A program made the position numbers and the translations under genes. DNA of 64,000 nucleotides from Acidiferrum sp963771295 (GTDB lineage Bacteria > Acidobacteriota > Terriglobia > Acidiferrales > UBA7541). The stretch covers positions 1-64,000 of the forward strand of contig CAVYTB010000017.1 of NCBI GenBank assembly GCA_963771295.1. The letters are read 5' to 3'. The notes beneath the pieces are model-generated. The model was not told where the DNA came from, searched no databases, and worked only from the letters and a program-made list of their open reading frames with translations. Shown here in pieces: positions 54,623-63,674 of the stretch (within the stretch, counting starts at the first letter, position 1; every line of letters starts with the position of its first letter).

Positions 54623-55219
54623 TTAACGCCCGATGATGTACACAACCGTAAAAACCACGATCCATACCACGTCCACAAAATGCCAGTACATCGCAAACAC
54701 ATCGACGTTTCTCGCGTGCTCCTGCCGTACCTTGCCTAGCAGTGCCAAAAGCAAAACGGTCAACAGCCCAATCAGACCAACGGTTACGTGGAACGCGTGC
54801 AGCCCCACCAGCGAGTAGTACGTCGTGCCAAACAGATTGGTACTGATCGTCAGCCCTTCGTGGTAAATCAGGTGATTCCACTCGCGCCCGGTTTCGAACA
54901 GAAAAATCGCGCCAAGCGCAAGCGTGATGAACCACCACAGGCGAAATGTGCTGAGATTCCCTTTGCGGATGGCGCCGACGGCGGCGTGGATCGTTAAGCT
55001 GCTCGACAGCAGGCAGACTGTCGCGAAAATGGGCAGATGCAGGACTTCGCGCGGCGTGGGGCCCGACACGCTCTTGCCAATATAATAAAGGTACGCGACC
55101 ACGAAGATCGTGAAGATCGCGGACTCTGCGGCGATCAGACACGCCATGCCGATCGTGCCCTTGTACGGAAGGGTCCACTGCGATTCGATCGCGGCCGGCG
55201 ACATGGTGCTGGTGCTCAT
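54623..55219 (-). CDS. coxC: Cytochrome c oxidase subunit III (CoxC)
   Basis: A 198-residue five-helix protein. GMACLIAAESAIFTIFVVAY, FETGREWNHLI, YYSLVGLHAFHVTVGLIGLL and MYWHFVDVVWIVVFTVVYI are the usual subunit III signatures. The short, five-helix form is common outside mitochondria-like oxidases. It starts 3 bp after coxA. Confidence 0.93.
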   Translation of the reverse strand: MSTSTMSPAAIESQWTLPYKGTIGMACLIAAESAIFTIFVVAYLYYIGKSVSGPTPREVLHLPIFATVCLLSSSLTIHAAVGAIRKGNLSTFRLWWFITLALGAIFLFETGREWNHLIYHEGLTISTNLFGTTYYSLVGLHAFHVTVGLIGLLTVLLLALLGKVRQEHARNVDVFAMYWHFVDVVWIVVFTVVYIIGR

Positions 55220-55222
55220 CGT

Positions 55223-56896
55223 CTACTCATATCTCCAGTCGGGATCCTCGGGATGCTTCAGGTCCCACAGCGGACGGCGGCTGCGAACCACGGGCACTCG
55301 CGCGAAATCGCATTCGGGTGGCGGAGAAGATGTGGACCACTCGAGTGTCCACGCGTCCCACGGGTCATTACCAGCGGGCTGGCCCCTCAACATTGCGTTG
55401 ACGAGGTTCCAGATGAACACCAGGATAGAAATGATCTGGAAGAAAACGCCAATGGTCACAATCAAATTCCAGATGTCCCACCCGCGACCAGGCTCGTACG
55501 TATAAATGCGGCGCGGCATGCCCAAAATGCCGGGGATGTGCATAAAGTCGAACGTCAGATGGAAACCGATCACGAACAGCCAGAACTGAAGCTTGCCGAG
55601 TTTCTCGTTGTACATCCGGCCCGTCATTTTTGGGAACCAGTAATAGAACGCGCCAAAAATTGTGAACAGGATGCCGCCAACGATTACGTAGTGGAAGTGC
55701 GCAACAACAAAGTAAGAGCCGCTGAGCTGCCAGTTGAAGGGTGCGGCGGAAAGCATAATGCCGGTCAGTCCGGCAATTAGGAATTGGAAGATGAACGCGG
55801 TGCAGAAAAGCATCGGTGTCTTGAACTGCAGTTTGCCGCCCCACATTGTACCGAGCCAATTGAAGATTTTAATCCCCGTGGGAACGGCAATCACCATGGT
55901 AGTCAGGGCAAAAAAGGTGTTGCCATACGCGCTCATGCCCACAGTGAACATGTGATGCGCCCAGACGCTCATGCTGACGAACCCGATCGCCACCGTGGCG
56001 GCAACCATGACGGGATAGCCGAAAATTGGCTTGCGCGAAAAAACCGGAATAATCTCCGAAGCGAAACCGAAACACGGCAGCACCAGCACATATACCTCGG
56101 GATGGCCGAAGATCCAGAAGAAATGCATCCATAGAACCGCCGACCCACCAGCTTGCGTGTCGAAGAAGTGCGCGCCCAGAAAACGATCCAGAGCAAGCAT
56201 CACCTGCGCAGCTGTCAGCGGAGAGACCGCAAGGATCACCAGGCCCGCCATCACCAGATTCATCCATGCAAACAGCGGCATTTTTCCGAGCGTCATCCCC
56301 GGACATCGCAGACACACGATCGTCGCGATCAAGTTGACGGCGGTTCCGATGCTCCCAAAACCAGAGACCAGCAGCGCCATCGTCCAGAAATCCGTGCTGT
56401 GGCCAACTGAAAATGTCCTTGCGGTCAGCGGCGCATAAGCAAACCAGCCCACGTCCGGCGCGCTGCCAGCACCATACAGTCCATAGCCGCCCACGAAGCT
56501 GAAGTACAACAAAAAGCCGCCAAATGCCGTCAGCCAGAAGCTGAACGCATTCAGGCGCGGAAATGCCATGTCGCGTGCGCCAATCATCAGCGGGATCAGA
56601 TAATTGCCGAAACCAAATAAAATGGGCATGGCGACAAAAAAGATCATCGTCGTGCCATGCATCGTAAACAGCTGGTTGAAAAGTTGCGGCGAGACAAAAT
56701 GATTGTGCGGAACGATCAGCTGGATGCGCATGATCGTGGCTTCAACGCCGCCAATCACCAGGAACAATACCGCGTAGAGAATATAGAGGATTCCCAGGCG
56801 CTTGTGGTCAACCGTCGTCACCCAGGAATACAGCACCTCGCTCAGCGGGCGAGAGGGCTCTTCCGCAGCTGTCAACGCAATCGACTCGGTCGACAT
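55223..56896 (-). CDS. coxA: Cytochrome c oxidase subunit I (CoxA)
   Basis: A 557-residue haem-copper oxidase core. LFTMHGTTMIF holds a low-spin haem His, WIFGHPEVYVLVLP and WAHHMFTVGM hold CuB ligands including the His-Tyr pair, and YFVVAHFHYVIVGG has the two haem a/a3 His. Twelve helices are evident. It reduces oxygen to water with proton pumping, at the inner membrane. It is 18 bp after coxB. Confidence 0.96.
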   Translation of the reverse strand: MSTESIALTAAEEPSRPLSEVLYSWVTTVDHKRLGILYILYAVLFLVIGGVEATIMRIQLIVPHNHFVSPQLFNQLFTMHGTTMIFFVAMPILFGFGNYLIPLMIGARDMAFPRLNAFSFWLTAFGGFLLYFSFVGGYGLYGAGSAPDVGWFAYAPLTARTFSVGHSTDFWTMALLVSGFGSIGTAVNLIATIVCLRCPGMTLGKMPLFAWMNLVMAGLVILAVSPLTAAQVMLALDRFLGAHFFDTQAGGSAVLWMHFFWIFGHPEVYVLVLPCFGFASEIIPVFSRKPIFGYPVMVAATVAIGFVSMSVWAHHMFTVGMSAYGNTFFALTTMVIAVPTGIKIFNWLGTMWGGKLQFKTPMLFCTAFIFQFLIAGLTGIMLSAAPFNWQLSGSYFVVAHFHYVIVGGILFTIFGAFYYWFPKMTGRMYNEKLGKLQFWLFVIGFHLTFDFMHIPGILGMPRRIYTYEPGRGWDIWNLIVTIGVFFQIISILVFIWNLVNAMLRGQPAGNDPWDAWTLEWSTSSPPPECDFARVPVVRSRRPLWDLKHPEDPDWRYE

Positions 56897-56914
56897 TCCG
56901 CTATTCCCTCGCTC

Positions 56915-57988
56915 TCATCGCAGCGTCTCCAAGTATGCCGTCACCGCTTCCAGATCTTTGTCATCTAGATTCATCGCCGGCATCAGCGAACCCGGCTTGA
57001 TCGAATCCGGATCGTGGATCCACTGCTTCAGATTTTCGTGGGTATTTGTCGCCGCGCCCGCCGCGATCGTTTCGCGGCTCATCAGGTGTGTCAGGTCGGG
57101 GCCAAAGCGCCCGTCGGCAATCGTCCCGGAAATCGCATGGCAATTGATGCAAGCGGTTTTCTCGAAGATTTGCCGCCCGACGGTGACGGCACTCGCGGAA
57201 CGCGCCGGCTGTTTTTCCGCGGCAATCCATTGCCGGAATTGCTCGGGGGATTCGACATATACACGAAGAAGCATTTTTGCGTGCTGCGTGCCGCAGTATT
57301 GCGCGCACTGGCCCACGTACATGCCGGCTTCCCGAGGCTCGATCCACATGGAATTAGTACGGTTGGGAATCAGGTCGGTCTTGCCGGCGAGTTGCGGTAC
57401 CCAAAAACTGTGGTCGGTATCAGCTGAAAGCAGTGTCACAAACGTCGGTGTGCGCTCGGCAGCACTGCTCACTGGAACGTGCAACTCGTTCGCGGTGACA
57501 ACTCCGAGCCCGGGATAGCGAAATTCCCACCAGAATTGATGACCAATCGCGGTTACTTGAATCGTGCCGGGAGGAGGCTCCGCCTGCTGAATGGAATGAA
57601 TCACGCGCGCCGTGGCAAAGAACAGCACCAGCACGATGAGAACGGGTACCACCGTCCATGCCAGCTCGATCTTATTGCTGCCATACACCTGCGGAGGCTC
57701 GCGCCCATCTTCGCTCGCACGGTGGCGAAATCTCACTACGGCGTACGCCAACAGCGAGAACACCACCAGAAAAATCAGCGTGGCAATAATCAGCACGAAC
57801 ACCGAGAGTCGGTGAATCGAATCGGCTGGAGTCGACGCCGGTCTGAAAATTTCAGGCACTTGAGAGGCTTGCGCAAAGGCAAAACAGGATCGACTGAAGA
57901 TCAACGAGGTCAATAGGAAGTAACGCCTTGGGACGCATTGATTCCCAAGACGCGATTTCGAAACTCGTTTGGCACGTAGCTCATTCAT
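56915..57988 (-). CDS. coxB: Cytochrome c oxidase subunit II with fused cytochrome c (caa3 type)
   Basis: About 357 residues. It has two N-terminal helices (LSVFVLIIATLIFLVVFSLL; ELAWTVVPVLIVLVLFFAT), then a cupredoxin domain with the CuA motif GQCAQYCGTQHAKM. A C-terminal cytochrome c has TACINCHAISGT. The fusion defines a caa3 oxidase. I chose ATG 57988; the frame is open to 58093 but that extension is Cys/Pro-rich and does not look like a leader. It is the first gene of the operon coxB-coxA-coxC-membrane protein-cyt c-Rieske-cyt b-ctaG. Confidence 0.93.
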   Translation of the reverse strand: MNELRAKRVSKSRLGNQCVPRRYFLLTSLIFSRSCFAFAQASQVPEIFRPASTPADSIHRLSVFVLIIATLIFLVVFSLLAYAVVRFRHRASEDGREPPQVYGSNKIELAWTVVPVLIVLVLFFATARVIHSIQQAEPPPGTIQVTAIGHQFWWEFRYPGLGVVTANELHVPVSSAAERTPTFVTLLSADTDHSFWVPQLAGKTDLIPNRTNSMWIEPREAGMYVGQCAQYCGTQHAKMLLRVYVESPEQFRQWIAAEKQPARSASAVTVGRQIFEKTACINCHAISGTIADGRFGPDLTHLMSRETIAAGAATNTHENLKQWIHDPDSIKPGSLMPAMNLDDKDLEAVTAYLETLR

Positions 57989-58198
57989 GGGCGCACAAAC
58001 GGGATGACACTGGGCAGGCAAGAAGGCGGAGAAAGTACGAGGGTTTTGCGCCCAGAGGGGACATAACCTACCACATTCGGCGCCCACCTGCACAACCTAA
58101 ATGTGGATATCGCTTTGCCGGCCCAGGCCTTCTGGATCGTCACCGAACGCACCGTGAAGTACATCTTTGCCCATCATTAAGGACTACGTTCGGCGCCG

Positions 58199-59194
58199 CT
58201 AGTCCGGATAGCCTTGCGGAAAACGCTGCCGCCAGTCCCACGCGGATTTCACAATTTCTTCCAGCGAAGAGTGCGCGCCTTCCCAACCCAGCATGCGCTT
58301 CAATTTCGCGCTGCTGGCCACCAGCGTTGCCGGGTCGCCCGGACGACGCGCGCAAAGCTGCACGGGAATGTTCCGCCCGGTGATTCGCTCCGCCGCCCGG
58401 AAAACTTCCAGATTGGAGTAGCCGGAACTGGTGGCGACGTTGAAAACTTCCCCGGAAAGCCGGTCTATTTCTTCCAGCCCGCGAATGTGCGAATCCGCGA
58501 TATCCAGCACGTGCACGTAATCCCGCACGCAGCTTCCGTCCGGCGTCGGGTAATCCGTTCCGTAAATCTCCATCTGGCTTATTTTTCCCAGCGCGGTGTC
58601 GAGCACTTTGGGAATCAGATGCGTTTCATCGCGGCGAGATTCACCGCGTTCTGCCGAAGCTCCCGCGACATTAAAGTAACGCAGCACCACATATTTGAGC
58701 CCGGTGTAATCGCGATAATCCGCCAGGATTTGCTCGAAAGTCAGCTTGGATTTTCCATACGGATTGATCGGCATGGCTGGATGCTCTTCGGTGATCGGCA
58801 CGCTTTTCGCTTCACCATAAGTAGCCGCGGTCGACGAAAAAATGATTTTGTTCACGCCATGCCGGATCATTGCGTCCAGCAAATTGATTCCGCAAGCCAC
58901 ATTCGCTGCGTAGAACGTGCTGGGCACCAGCATGGACTTGCCCACCAGCGCTTCCGCTGCGAAATGCATTACCGCATCGATCTTGTGCGAAGCGAAAATT
59001 TTCTCGATCTGCGTAGGTTCCGCCAAATCTGCAAGGCAGAACACTGCGGATGGCGGCACCGCGGCGCGATGTCCTCCCTGTAGATTATCCAGAACGATGA
59101 CGTTGTACCCGCGCTGCAGCAAAACTTCCGCGCAGATACTTCCGATGTACCCGGCGCCGCCGGTGACCAGAATATTCAACGCAACTTCCTCCAT
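58199..59194 (-). CDS. galE: UDP-glucose 4-epimerase GalE
   Basis: A 331-residue extended short-chain dehydrogenase. NILVTGGAGYIGS binds NAD, FSSTAATYGE holds the catalytic Ser/Thr, and NPYGKSK the Tyr-x3-Lys. NVACGINLLDAMIRHGVNKI and the C-terminal CARRPGDPATLVASS match GalE. It interconverts UDP-glucose and UDP-galactose for surface polysaccharides. It is divergent from two glycosyltransferases, with 291 bp between. Confidence 0.95.
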   Translation of the reverse strand: MEEVALNILVTGGAGYIGSICAEVLLQRGYNVIVLDNLQGGHRAAVPPSAVFCLADLAEPTQIEKIFASHKIDAVMHFAAEALVGKSMLVPSTFYAANVACGINLLDAMIRHGVNKIIFSSTAATYGEAKSVPITEEHPAMPINPYGKSKLTFEQILADYRDYTGLKYVVLRYFNVAGASAERGESRRDETHLIPKVLDTALGKISQMEIYGTDYPTPDGSCVRDYVHVLDIADSHIRGLEEIDRLSGEVFNVATSSGYSNLEVFRAAERITGRNIPVQLCARRPGDPATLVASSAKLKRMLGWEGAHSSLEEIVKSAWDWRQRFPQGYPD

Positions 59195-59485
59195 TTCATA
59201 ACGGAGCCATTAGGCGGGCAGTCATACCGGTTTGTCGGGCGCCAAACGATTCCCGCATGTGCCGCGAACTCCCAAAATTCTACACTATCGCCAAAACGCG
59301 GCGAAATTGCCTTTGCGATGCGTGTATACTCGCTTCGTTCAATGGATGGATTGCCTCGGAGAACAGTGCCGTTCGTTCCAGGTACACTTAATGGTTGAAA
59401 CGCGCCGCCTTTTTCTTCTTCGCCCTGAGCGGGGCAATTCCCGCTTCCTTGGCCCTTCCCTGATTTCGTTCGTGCAGCGCGGGCA

Positions 59486-60652
59486 ATGAAACTCCTTCTC
59501 TACTCGCATTATTTTTCCCCCAGCGTCGGTGGAGTAGAAACGGTTGTTCTGGCCCTTGCCAAAGGACTCGCGAAGCGCTTCTCTCCCGGTGGTTCCCCTC
59601 GTTTTGAAATTACTCTCGTCACAGAGACCGCTGCGGATGAGGTCCGCGATTCTCTTTTTCCTTTCCGCGTCATTCGCCAGCCCAGCACATCGCAATTGCG
59701 CGACTTGATTCACGAAGCCGAAGTCGTGCACGTCGCGGGAGCCGCGATCACTCCAATGATCTGGTCGTTGCTCGCTGCCAAGCCCGTCGTTGTCGAGCAT
59801 CACGGTTTCCAGACCATCTGCCCTACCGGCCAACTATTTCAGGAACCGCAAAACGTTCCCTGTCCGGGGCATTTCATGGCCGGTAATCACGGTGCGTGCA
59901 TGCGCTGCTGCCGCGCAGCTTACAGCCCACTGGCCTCTTTTCGTCTTTGGTTGCTCACCTTCGTTCGTCGCTATTTCTGCAAATTTGTTTCCGTCAACAT
60001 TGCGCCCACCGCGTGGCTTGCGAACTTGCTCCGCTTGCCCCGCATCGAAACTGTTCCTCACGGTCTGCCTTCCGCTCCTCCGCTGGTGCGAATTGCTGGC
60101 AGCCACGAGGTTCCATCCATCGTTTTTGTCGGTCGCCTCGTCTCTACCAAAGGTGTTCGTCTTTTGCTGGAAGCTGCCCGCATCCTTAAAGAACGAAATT
60201 GCGCCTTTACAATGCAGATCGTCGGTTCCGGACCTGAGCGTGTTTCACTGGAAGCGCTGGCGCAAGACTGGCAACTCTCGTCGCAGGTCCGTTTTCAGGG
60301 ACGCTTGCCGGATGCCGACGTCACCAGGCTTCTGGAAAATGCTCGCGCGGTAGTCGTACCCTCTCTTGGCGGGGAAGTATTCGGCATGGTTGTTGCGGAA
60401 AACATGCTGCGTGGCCTGCCAATCATCGCTTCGGATCTCGGAGCTTTCGCCGAGGTGCTGGGTGACACCGGCCAAACGTTCAGCACCGGCGACTCCGCGG
60501 ATCTGGCCGTGCAGATCGAGAGGATCCTCGACGATCCCGCACTTTCGCAGCGCTGCGCTTCCGCCGCTCACCAAAGAGTCATCGACATTTTCACCGAGGA
60601 AAGGATGATCGACGGACATGCTCAAATCTATGAACGCCTTCATCCTGCGTGA
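59486..60652 (+). CDS. GT4-family glycosyltransferase
   Basis: A 388-residue GT-B fold enzyme. The N-terminal domain begins LLYSHYFSPSVGGVETVVLA, with HVAGAAITP mid-domain. The C-terminal domain has IVFVGRLVSTKGVRLLLEAA and the EVFGMVVAENMLRGLPIIAS donor-binding segment with its E-x7-E. An odd Cys-rich stretch (PCPGHFMAGNHGACMRCC) lies between them, as in some GT4 subgroups. It overlaps the next gene by 4 bp (GTGA). Sugar and acceptor are unknown. Confidence 0.92.
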   Translation: MKLLLYSHYFSPSVGGVETVVLALAKGLAKRFSPGGSPRFEITLVTETAADEVRDSLFPFRVIRQPSTSQLRDLIHEAEVVHVAGAAITPMIWSLLAAKPVVVEHHGFQTICPTGQLFQEPQNVPCPGHFMAGNHGACMRCCRAAYSPLASFRLWLLTFVRRYFCKFVSVNIAPTAWLANLLRLPRIETVPHGLPSAPPLVRIAGSHEVPSIVFVGRLVSTKGVRLLLEAARILKERNCAFTMQIVGSGPERVSLEALAQDWQLSSQVRFQGRLPDADVTRLLENARAVVVPSLGGEVFGMVVAENMLRGLPIIASDLGAFAEVLGDTGQTFSTGDSADLAVQIERILDDPALSQRCASAAHQRVIDIFTEERMIDGHAQIYERLHPA

Positions 60653-61869
60653 GCTCACCGAAATTTCAGGAGTCATCTGATTTGCGTATCGCCGCTCTAT
60701 CTCCTTTTGTCGATCGCCGCCACGGCACGGAACGCGCGCTCGCCGAGACGATGCAGCGCCTGGTCCGTGTCTTTGGTTGCGAAGTTCATTTGTATTCCCA
60801 GAGCGTGCAAGACCTCGCCGTTGTTTCGCCTTCGCGCGGCGAACTGTCGTCCTCACCGCATCCGGGAATTATCTGGCATCGCGTGCCCTCTCTTCCCGGG
60901 CCGCATCTTCTGCAGTATTTGTTCTGGCTGTTCGCAAACCGGCTGTGCCGCCTTCGCGATCGCTGGTTCCGCGGAATTCGTTTCGATGCGGTGTTTTCGC
61001 CGGGAATTAATGCCACCGACGCGAACCTGGTGCTCGTTCACGCCGTGTTTCACCGCCTGAAGGAATTGCAGAACTCACGCAGTTCCGGTGGACTCCGCGC
61101 GCTGCATCGTTCGCTCTACTATCATCTCCTCCGTGTACTGGAGAACCGTGTCTACCGCCAGAAGACTCTCCGCCTCGCTGCAGTTTCAAAACGCACCGCT
61201 CAGCAACTATTCCAGTACTTCGGCAGGCAAGACGTCGCGATCATTCCCAACGGTGTGGATCTTTCCCATTTCTCACCCACTATGCGAATCCAGCGGCGGG
61301 TCCAAGCGCGCCAAACGTTGGCCTGCCCCGAAGCGGTTCCCATGCTTCTTCTCGTTGGAAATGATCTGAGGAACAAAGGCATGGCCACGCTGCTGCGAGC
61401 GCTTGCGCAATGCCGCGACCTGCCTTGGCATCTTTGCGTGGTGGGCAGCGACGCGTCGGCCGACTACTCCGCAGAGATCGAGCACCAACAACTCCGAGGC
61501 CGCGTCACAATTGCCGGCGAGACCGCTGACATTCTGACGTATTACGCCGCGGCCGATATCTATGTCGCGCCTTCCCTAGAGGACTCTTTCAATTTGCCGG
61601 CGCTGGAAGCCATGGCCTGCGGTCTGCCAATTATTCTCAGCTCTTCCGCGGGTATGAGCGACTACCTCAATGATGGAACGGACGGCCTGATCCTCCGCAA
61701 TCCGCAAGACGCGAACGAACTCGCTGCCGCTCTGCAACGGTTGCTGACGGGTCCTTCTCTACGCGCCAGCATCGGCGCAAATGCCTCGCAAACTGCCGCG
61801 CTCTTCTCCTGGGATCGCCACGCCGAGGAAATTCACCGTCTACTCCACGACAGTGTCCCTCACCCTTAA
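60649..61869 (+). CDS. GT4-family glycosyltransferase
   Basis: A 406-residue enzyme. The N-terminal block RIAALSPFVDRRHGTERALA is typical, and the C-terminal domain has LLLVGNDLRNKGMATLLRAL and a donor site PSLEDSFNLPALEAMACGLP. The GTG at 60649 overlaps the previous stop; a TTG near residue 12, directly before RIAAL, is an alternative start. It likely adds a sugar in the same polysaccharide or glycolipid pathway as its neighbour. Confidence 0.92.
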   Translation: MSSPKFQESSDLRIAALSPFVDRRHGTERALAETMQRLVRVFGCEVHLYSQSVQDLAVVSPSRGELSSSPHPGIIWHRVPSLPGPHLLQYLFWLFANRLCRLRDRWFRGIRFDAVFSPGINATDANLVLVHAVFHRLKELQNSRSSGGLRALHRSLYYHLLRVLENRVYRQKTLRLAAVSKRTAQQLFQYFGRQDVAIIPNGVDLSHFSPTMRIQRRVQARQTLACPEAVPMLLLVGNDLRNKGMATLLRALAQCRDLPWHLCVVGSDASADYSAEIEHQQLRGRVTIAGETADILTYYAAADIYVAPSLEDSFNLPALEAMACGLPIILSSSAGMSDYLNDGTDGLILRNPQDANELAAALQRLLTGPSLRASIGANASQTAALFSWDRHAEEIHRLLHDSVPHP

Positions 61870-61871
61870 TT

Positions 61872-62795
61872 TCACTTTGGACTCAGCACGGCCTTTCGCG
61901 TCGCGCCTAGCGTGAATTCCAGCGATTCTTTCGGAATGCTGGTGATGAACGGCTCAATCAGCCAGCCCAATCCGGTGGGCAGATCCCGAGTCAGCGACAC
62001 CACCTGGTTTTGCACATACACTCCGCCATCTTTTTCTTGCAGCCGCCACCAAGTCTCCATCTTCCACAGGAATCCTTGGTCCTCGCCCGGCGTCTTTTCC
62101 TTTTCGTTCGTGGCACCAGGGTTTTCTACTTCCGCAATGCGAATCGCAGAGCTGCGGCTGTGTGCCCGCGTCGCCGAATCGCGGAAGTAGTTCACGTCGT
62201 GCTCTGTGTCCAGCACCACGGTGACCACTTTCGTCCGCCGGAATCGCAGAAAAACAACATAATGATTTCCGTCGCGCTTCTCGATCTTCGCTTTTTCCAC
62301 ATCCGGCGCGTAAATCGTTGCGTGATGGTCATAATCCTGCAGCACGTGCAAAACTTGATCCAGTCTTGCTCCCGGAATGAACACAATCCCCTTCCAGTCG
62401 TGAATCATTCCGCCTGGAATTCCCGCATTTGCCCCCGCTGATTCGGGTGGCACGCGGCGCATTTCAATCTCGCCGCGTTTCAGGGCTGCGTAAGCGTCCT
62501 GCCTTTCCTTCTCGGGCAGGCTGTCGATCCAAAGGAAATTTTCGTCGCCCAGTCCTCGCTTGTTTTGCGCGTCTGTGATCGCCACATACTGCTGGAACGC
62601 TTGAAGGGTCGGAGGGCTTAAAGAAACGCGCAACGCAGAAAACGCTTTTCCATCCGCCACTCGAGGCAGCTCCGTCATGAACAGCAGGCATCCAGCCAAA
62701 ACAGACAGCCACCTGCCAGCAAAACGCGTCACGCGTCTGTCTGTTCTGCCACAGACCTGCCCGCGAGCGCGCCCTAACTCCTTTTCTTTGACCAT
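61872..62795 (-). CDS. Secreted START/SRPBCC-like protein of unknown function
   Basis: About 307 residues with a signal-like segment (RWLSVLAGCLLFMTELPRVADG). The rest resembles a START-type lipid/steroid-binding fold: HDWKGIVFIPGARLDQVLHV, YAPDVEKAKIEKRDGNHYVV and ETWWRLQEKDGGVYVQNQVV. ATG 62795 is chosen; the frame is open to 62999 but without a convincing start. It converges with the glycosyltransferase 2 bp away. Ligand unknown. Confidence 0.72.
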   Translation of the reverse strand: MVKEKELGRARGQVCGRTDRRVTRFAGRWLSVLAGCLLFMTELPRVADGKAFSALRVSLSPPTLQAFQQYVAITDAQNKRGLGDENFLWIDSLPEKERQDAYAALKRGEIEMRRVPPESAGANAGIPGGMIHDWKGIVFIPGARLDQVLHVLQDYDHHATIYAPDVEKAKIEKRDGNHYVVFLRFRRTKVVTVVLDTEHDVNYFRDSATRAHSRSSAIRIAEVENPGATNEKEKTPGEDQGFLWKMETWWRLQEKDGGVYVQNQVVSLTRDLPTGLGWLIEPFITSIPKESLEFTLGATRKAVLSPK

Positions 62796-62900
62796 TTTTC
62801 GTTCACTCACGTAGGATGGATGCACGCCGCTGGCCGTGGGTTCACGCCCAAAGATTAGTCTTTTAGATTCTGCAGGATACGTCGCCAGGAGAGTTTGGCG

Positions 62901-62961
62901 GGTTGGGTAGCTCGCACACGGCCCCTTGCGGGGCCGCTGTCCCCGCGCGGCCCCCAACCCA
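62901..62961. repeat. Palindromic intergenic element
   Basis: Outer arms GGGTTGGG (62901-62908) and CCCAACCC (62954-62961) enclose an inner hairpin GGCCCC-TTGC-GGGGCC (62921-62936). The remaining 62796-63163 tract holds no supported gene. The two-level stem resembles a small nonautonomous repeat; no T-run follows. Confidence 0.45.
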
Positions 62962-63163
62962 CTGTCCCTCATATTAGTGGCCGCACTCGGATGTCTCAAT
63001 GGACCGATGGCTCCACCAAATGGGGTACGGGGGTCGTAGTACGGAAGCGCTATGCGCGACCTTCCCGGTGTGCCCTATCTATAACCATAAAAATGAAGAC
63101 GCTTGCAATGCGGGAGATTGCTGAGAACTCAATGCGTCACGCCTGATTGACCGGTGAAGGCAA

Positions 63164-63553
63164 CTACTTCTGCTTTGGGCCTGCCGCCTTTGGCATTTCC
63201 TTAGCGTAAATTAGGTGCAGGGTAATGTCCTTCGTTTGCGATTTCCGCATTGGGATGTTCTTCTCCCACTCGGAAAACACGCCGTTCGCAGAAGCCCTCA
63301 CATCGTAACTGTCTACCTTCAAACTCGTGATCACGAAGTGACCCTTGCTGTCCGTATATGTGGCATGAGGTGACAATCCGCCCGACGATTGGCACATCAC
63401 GCTGGCCTTCGCCACCGGCTTATCATCAGGACCGATCACCGTGCCGGTAATCGTTGCGCCTTTCTTCTTCGGCGCCGGTGTCTGGGCATTCAGCGCCGTC
63501 GCAGCGAGGCACGCGATTGCTACTAGACTTGCCAGGAAAAGTCTGCGTTTCAC
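63164..63553 (-). CDS. Small secreted carboxypeptidase-regulatory/Ig-like protein
   Basis: A 129-residue protein with a signal peptide (FLASLVAIACLAATALNAQ). A single beta-sandwich follows (ATITGTVIGPDDKPVAKASV; YTDSKGHFVITSLKVDSYDV) of the carboxypeptidase-regulatory domain type, then a charged tail (KAAGPKQK). Such proteins are common and variable in Acidobacteriota. It has its own upstream region; function unknown. Confidence 0.85.
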   Translation of the reverse strand: MKRRLFLASLVAIACLAATALNAQTPAPKKKGATITGTVIGPDDKPVAKASVMCQSSGGLSPHATYTDSKGHFVITSLKVDSYDVRASANGVFSEWEKNIPMRKSQTKDITLHLIYAKEMPKAAGPKQK

Positions 63554-63674
63554 AATGCTCCTTTTTTCTGACTTCCTTCAGTCTAGTGCTTTAATCGCCT
63601 TCGTCTACGCGGCGTTCCGCCTTCGTGTGTCTCACTCGAAACCTGCCAGCCAGTACAGTTACTCTCGCTCATGG

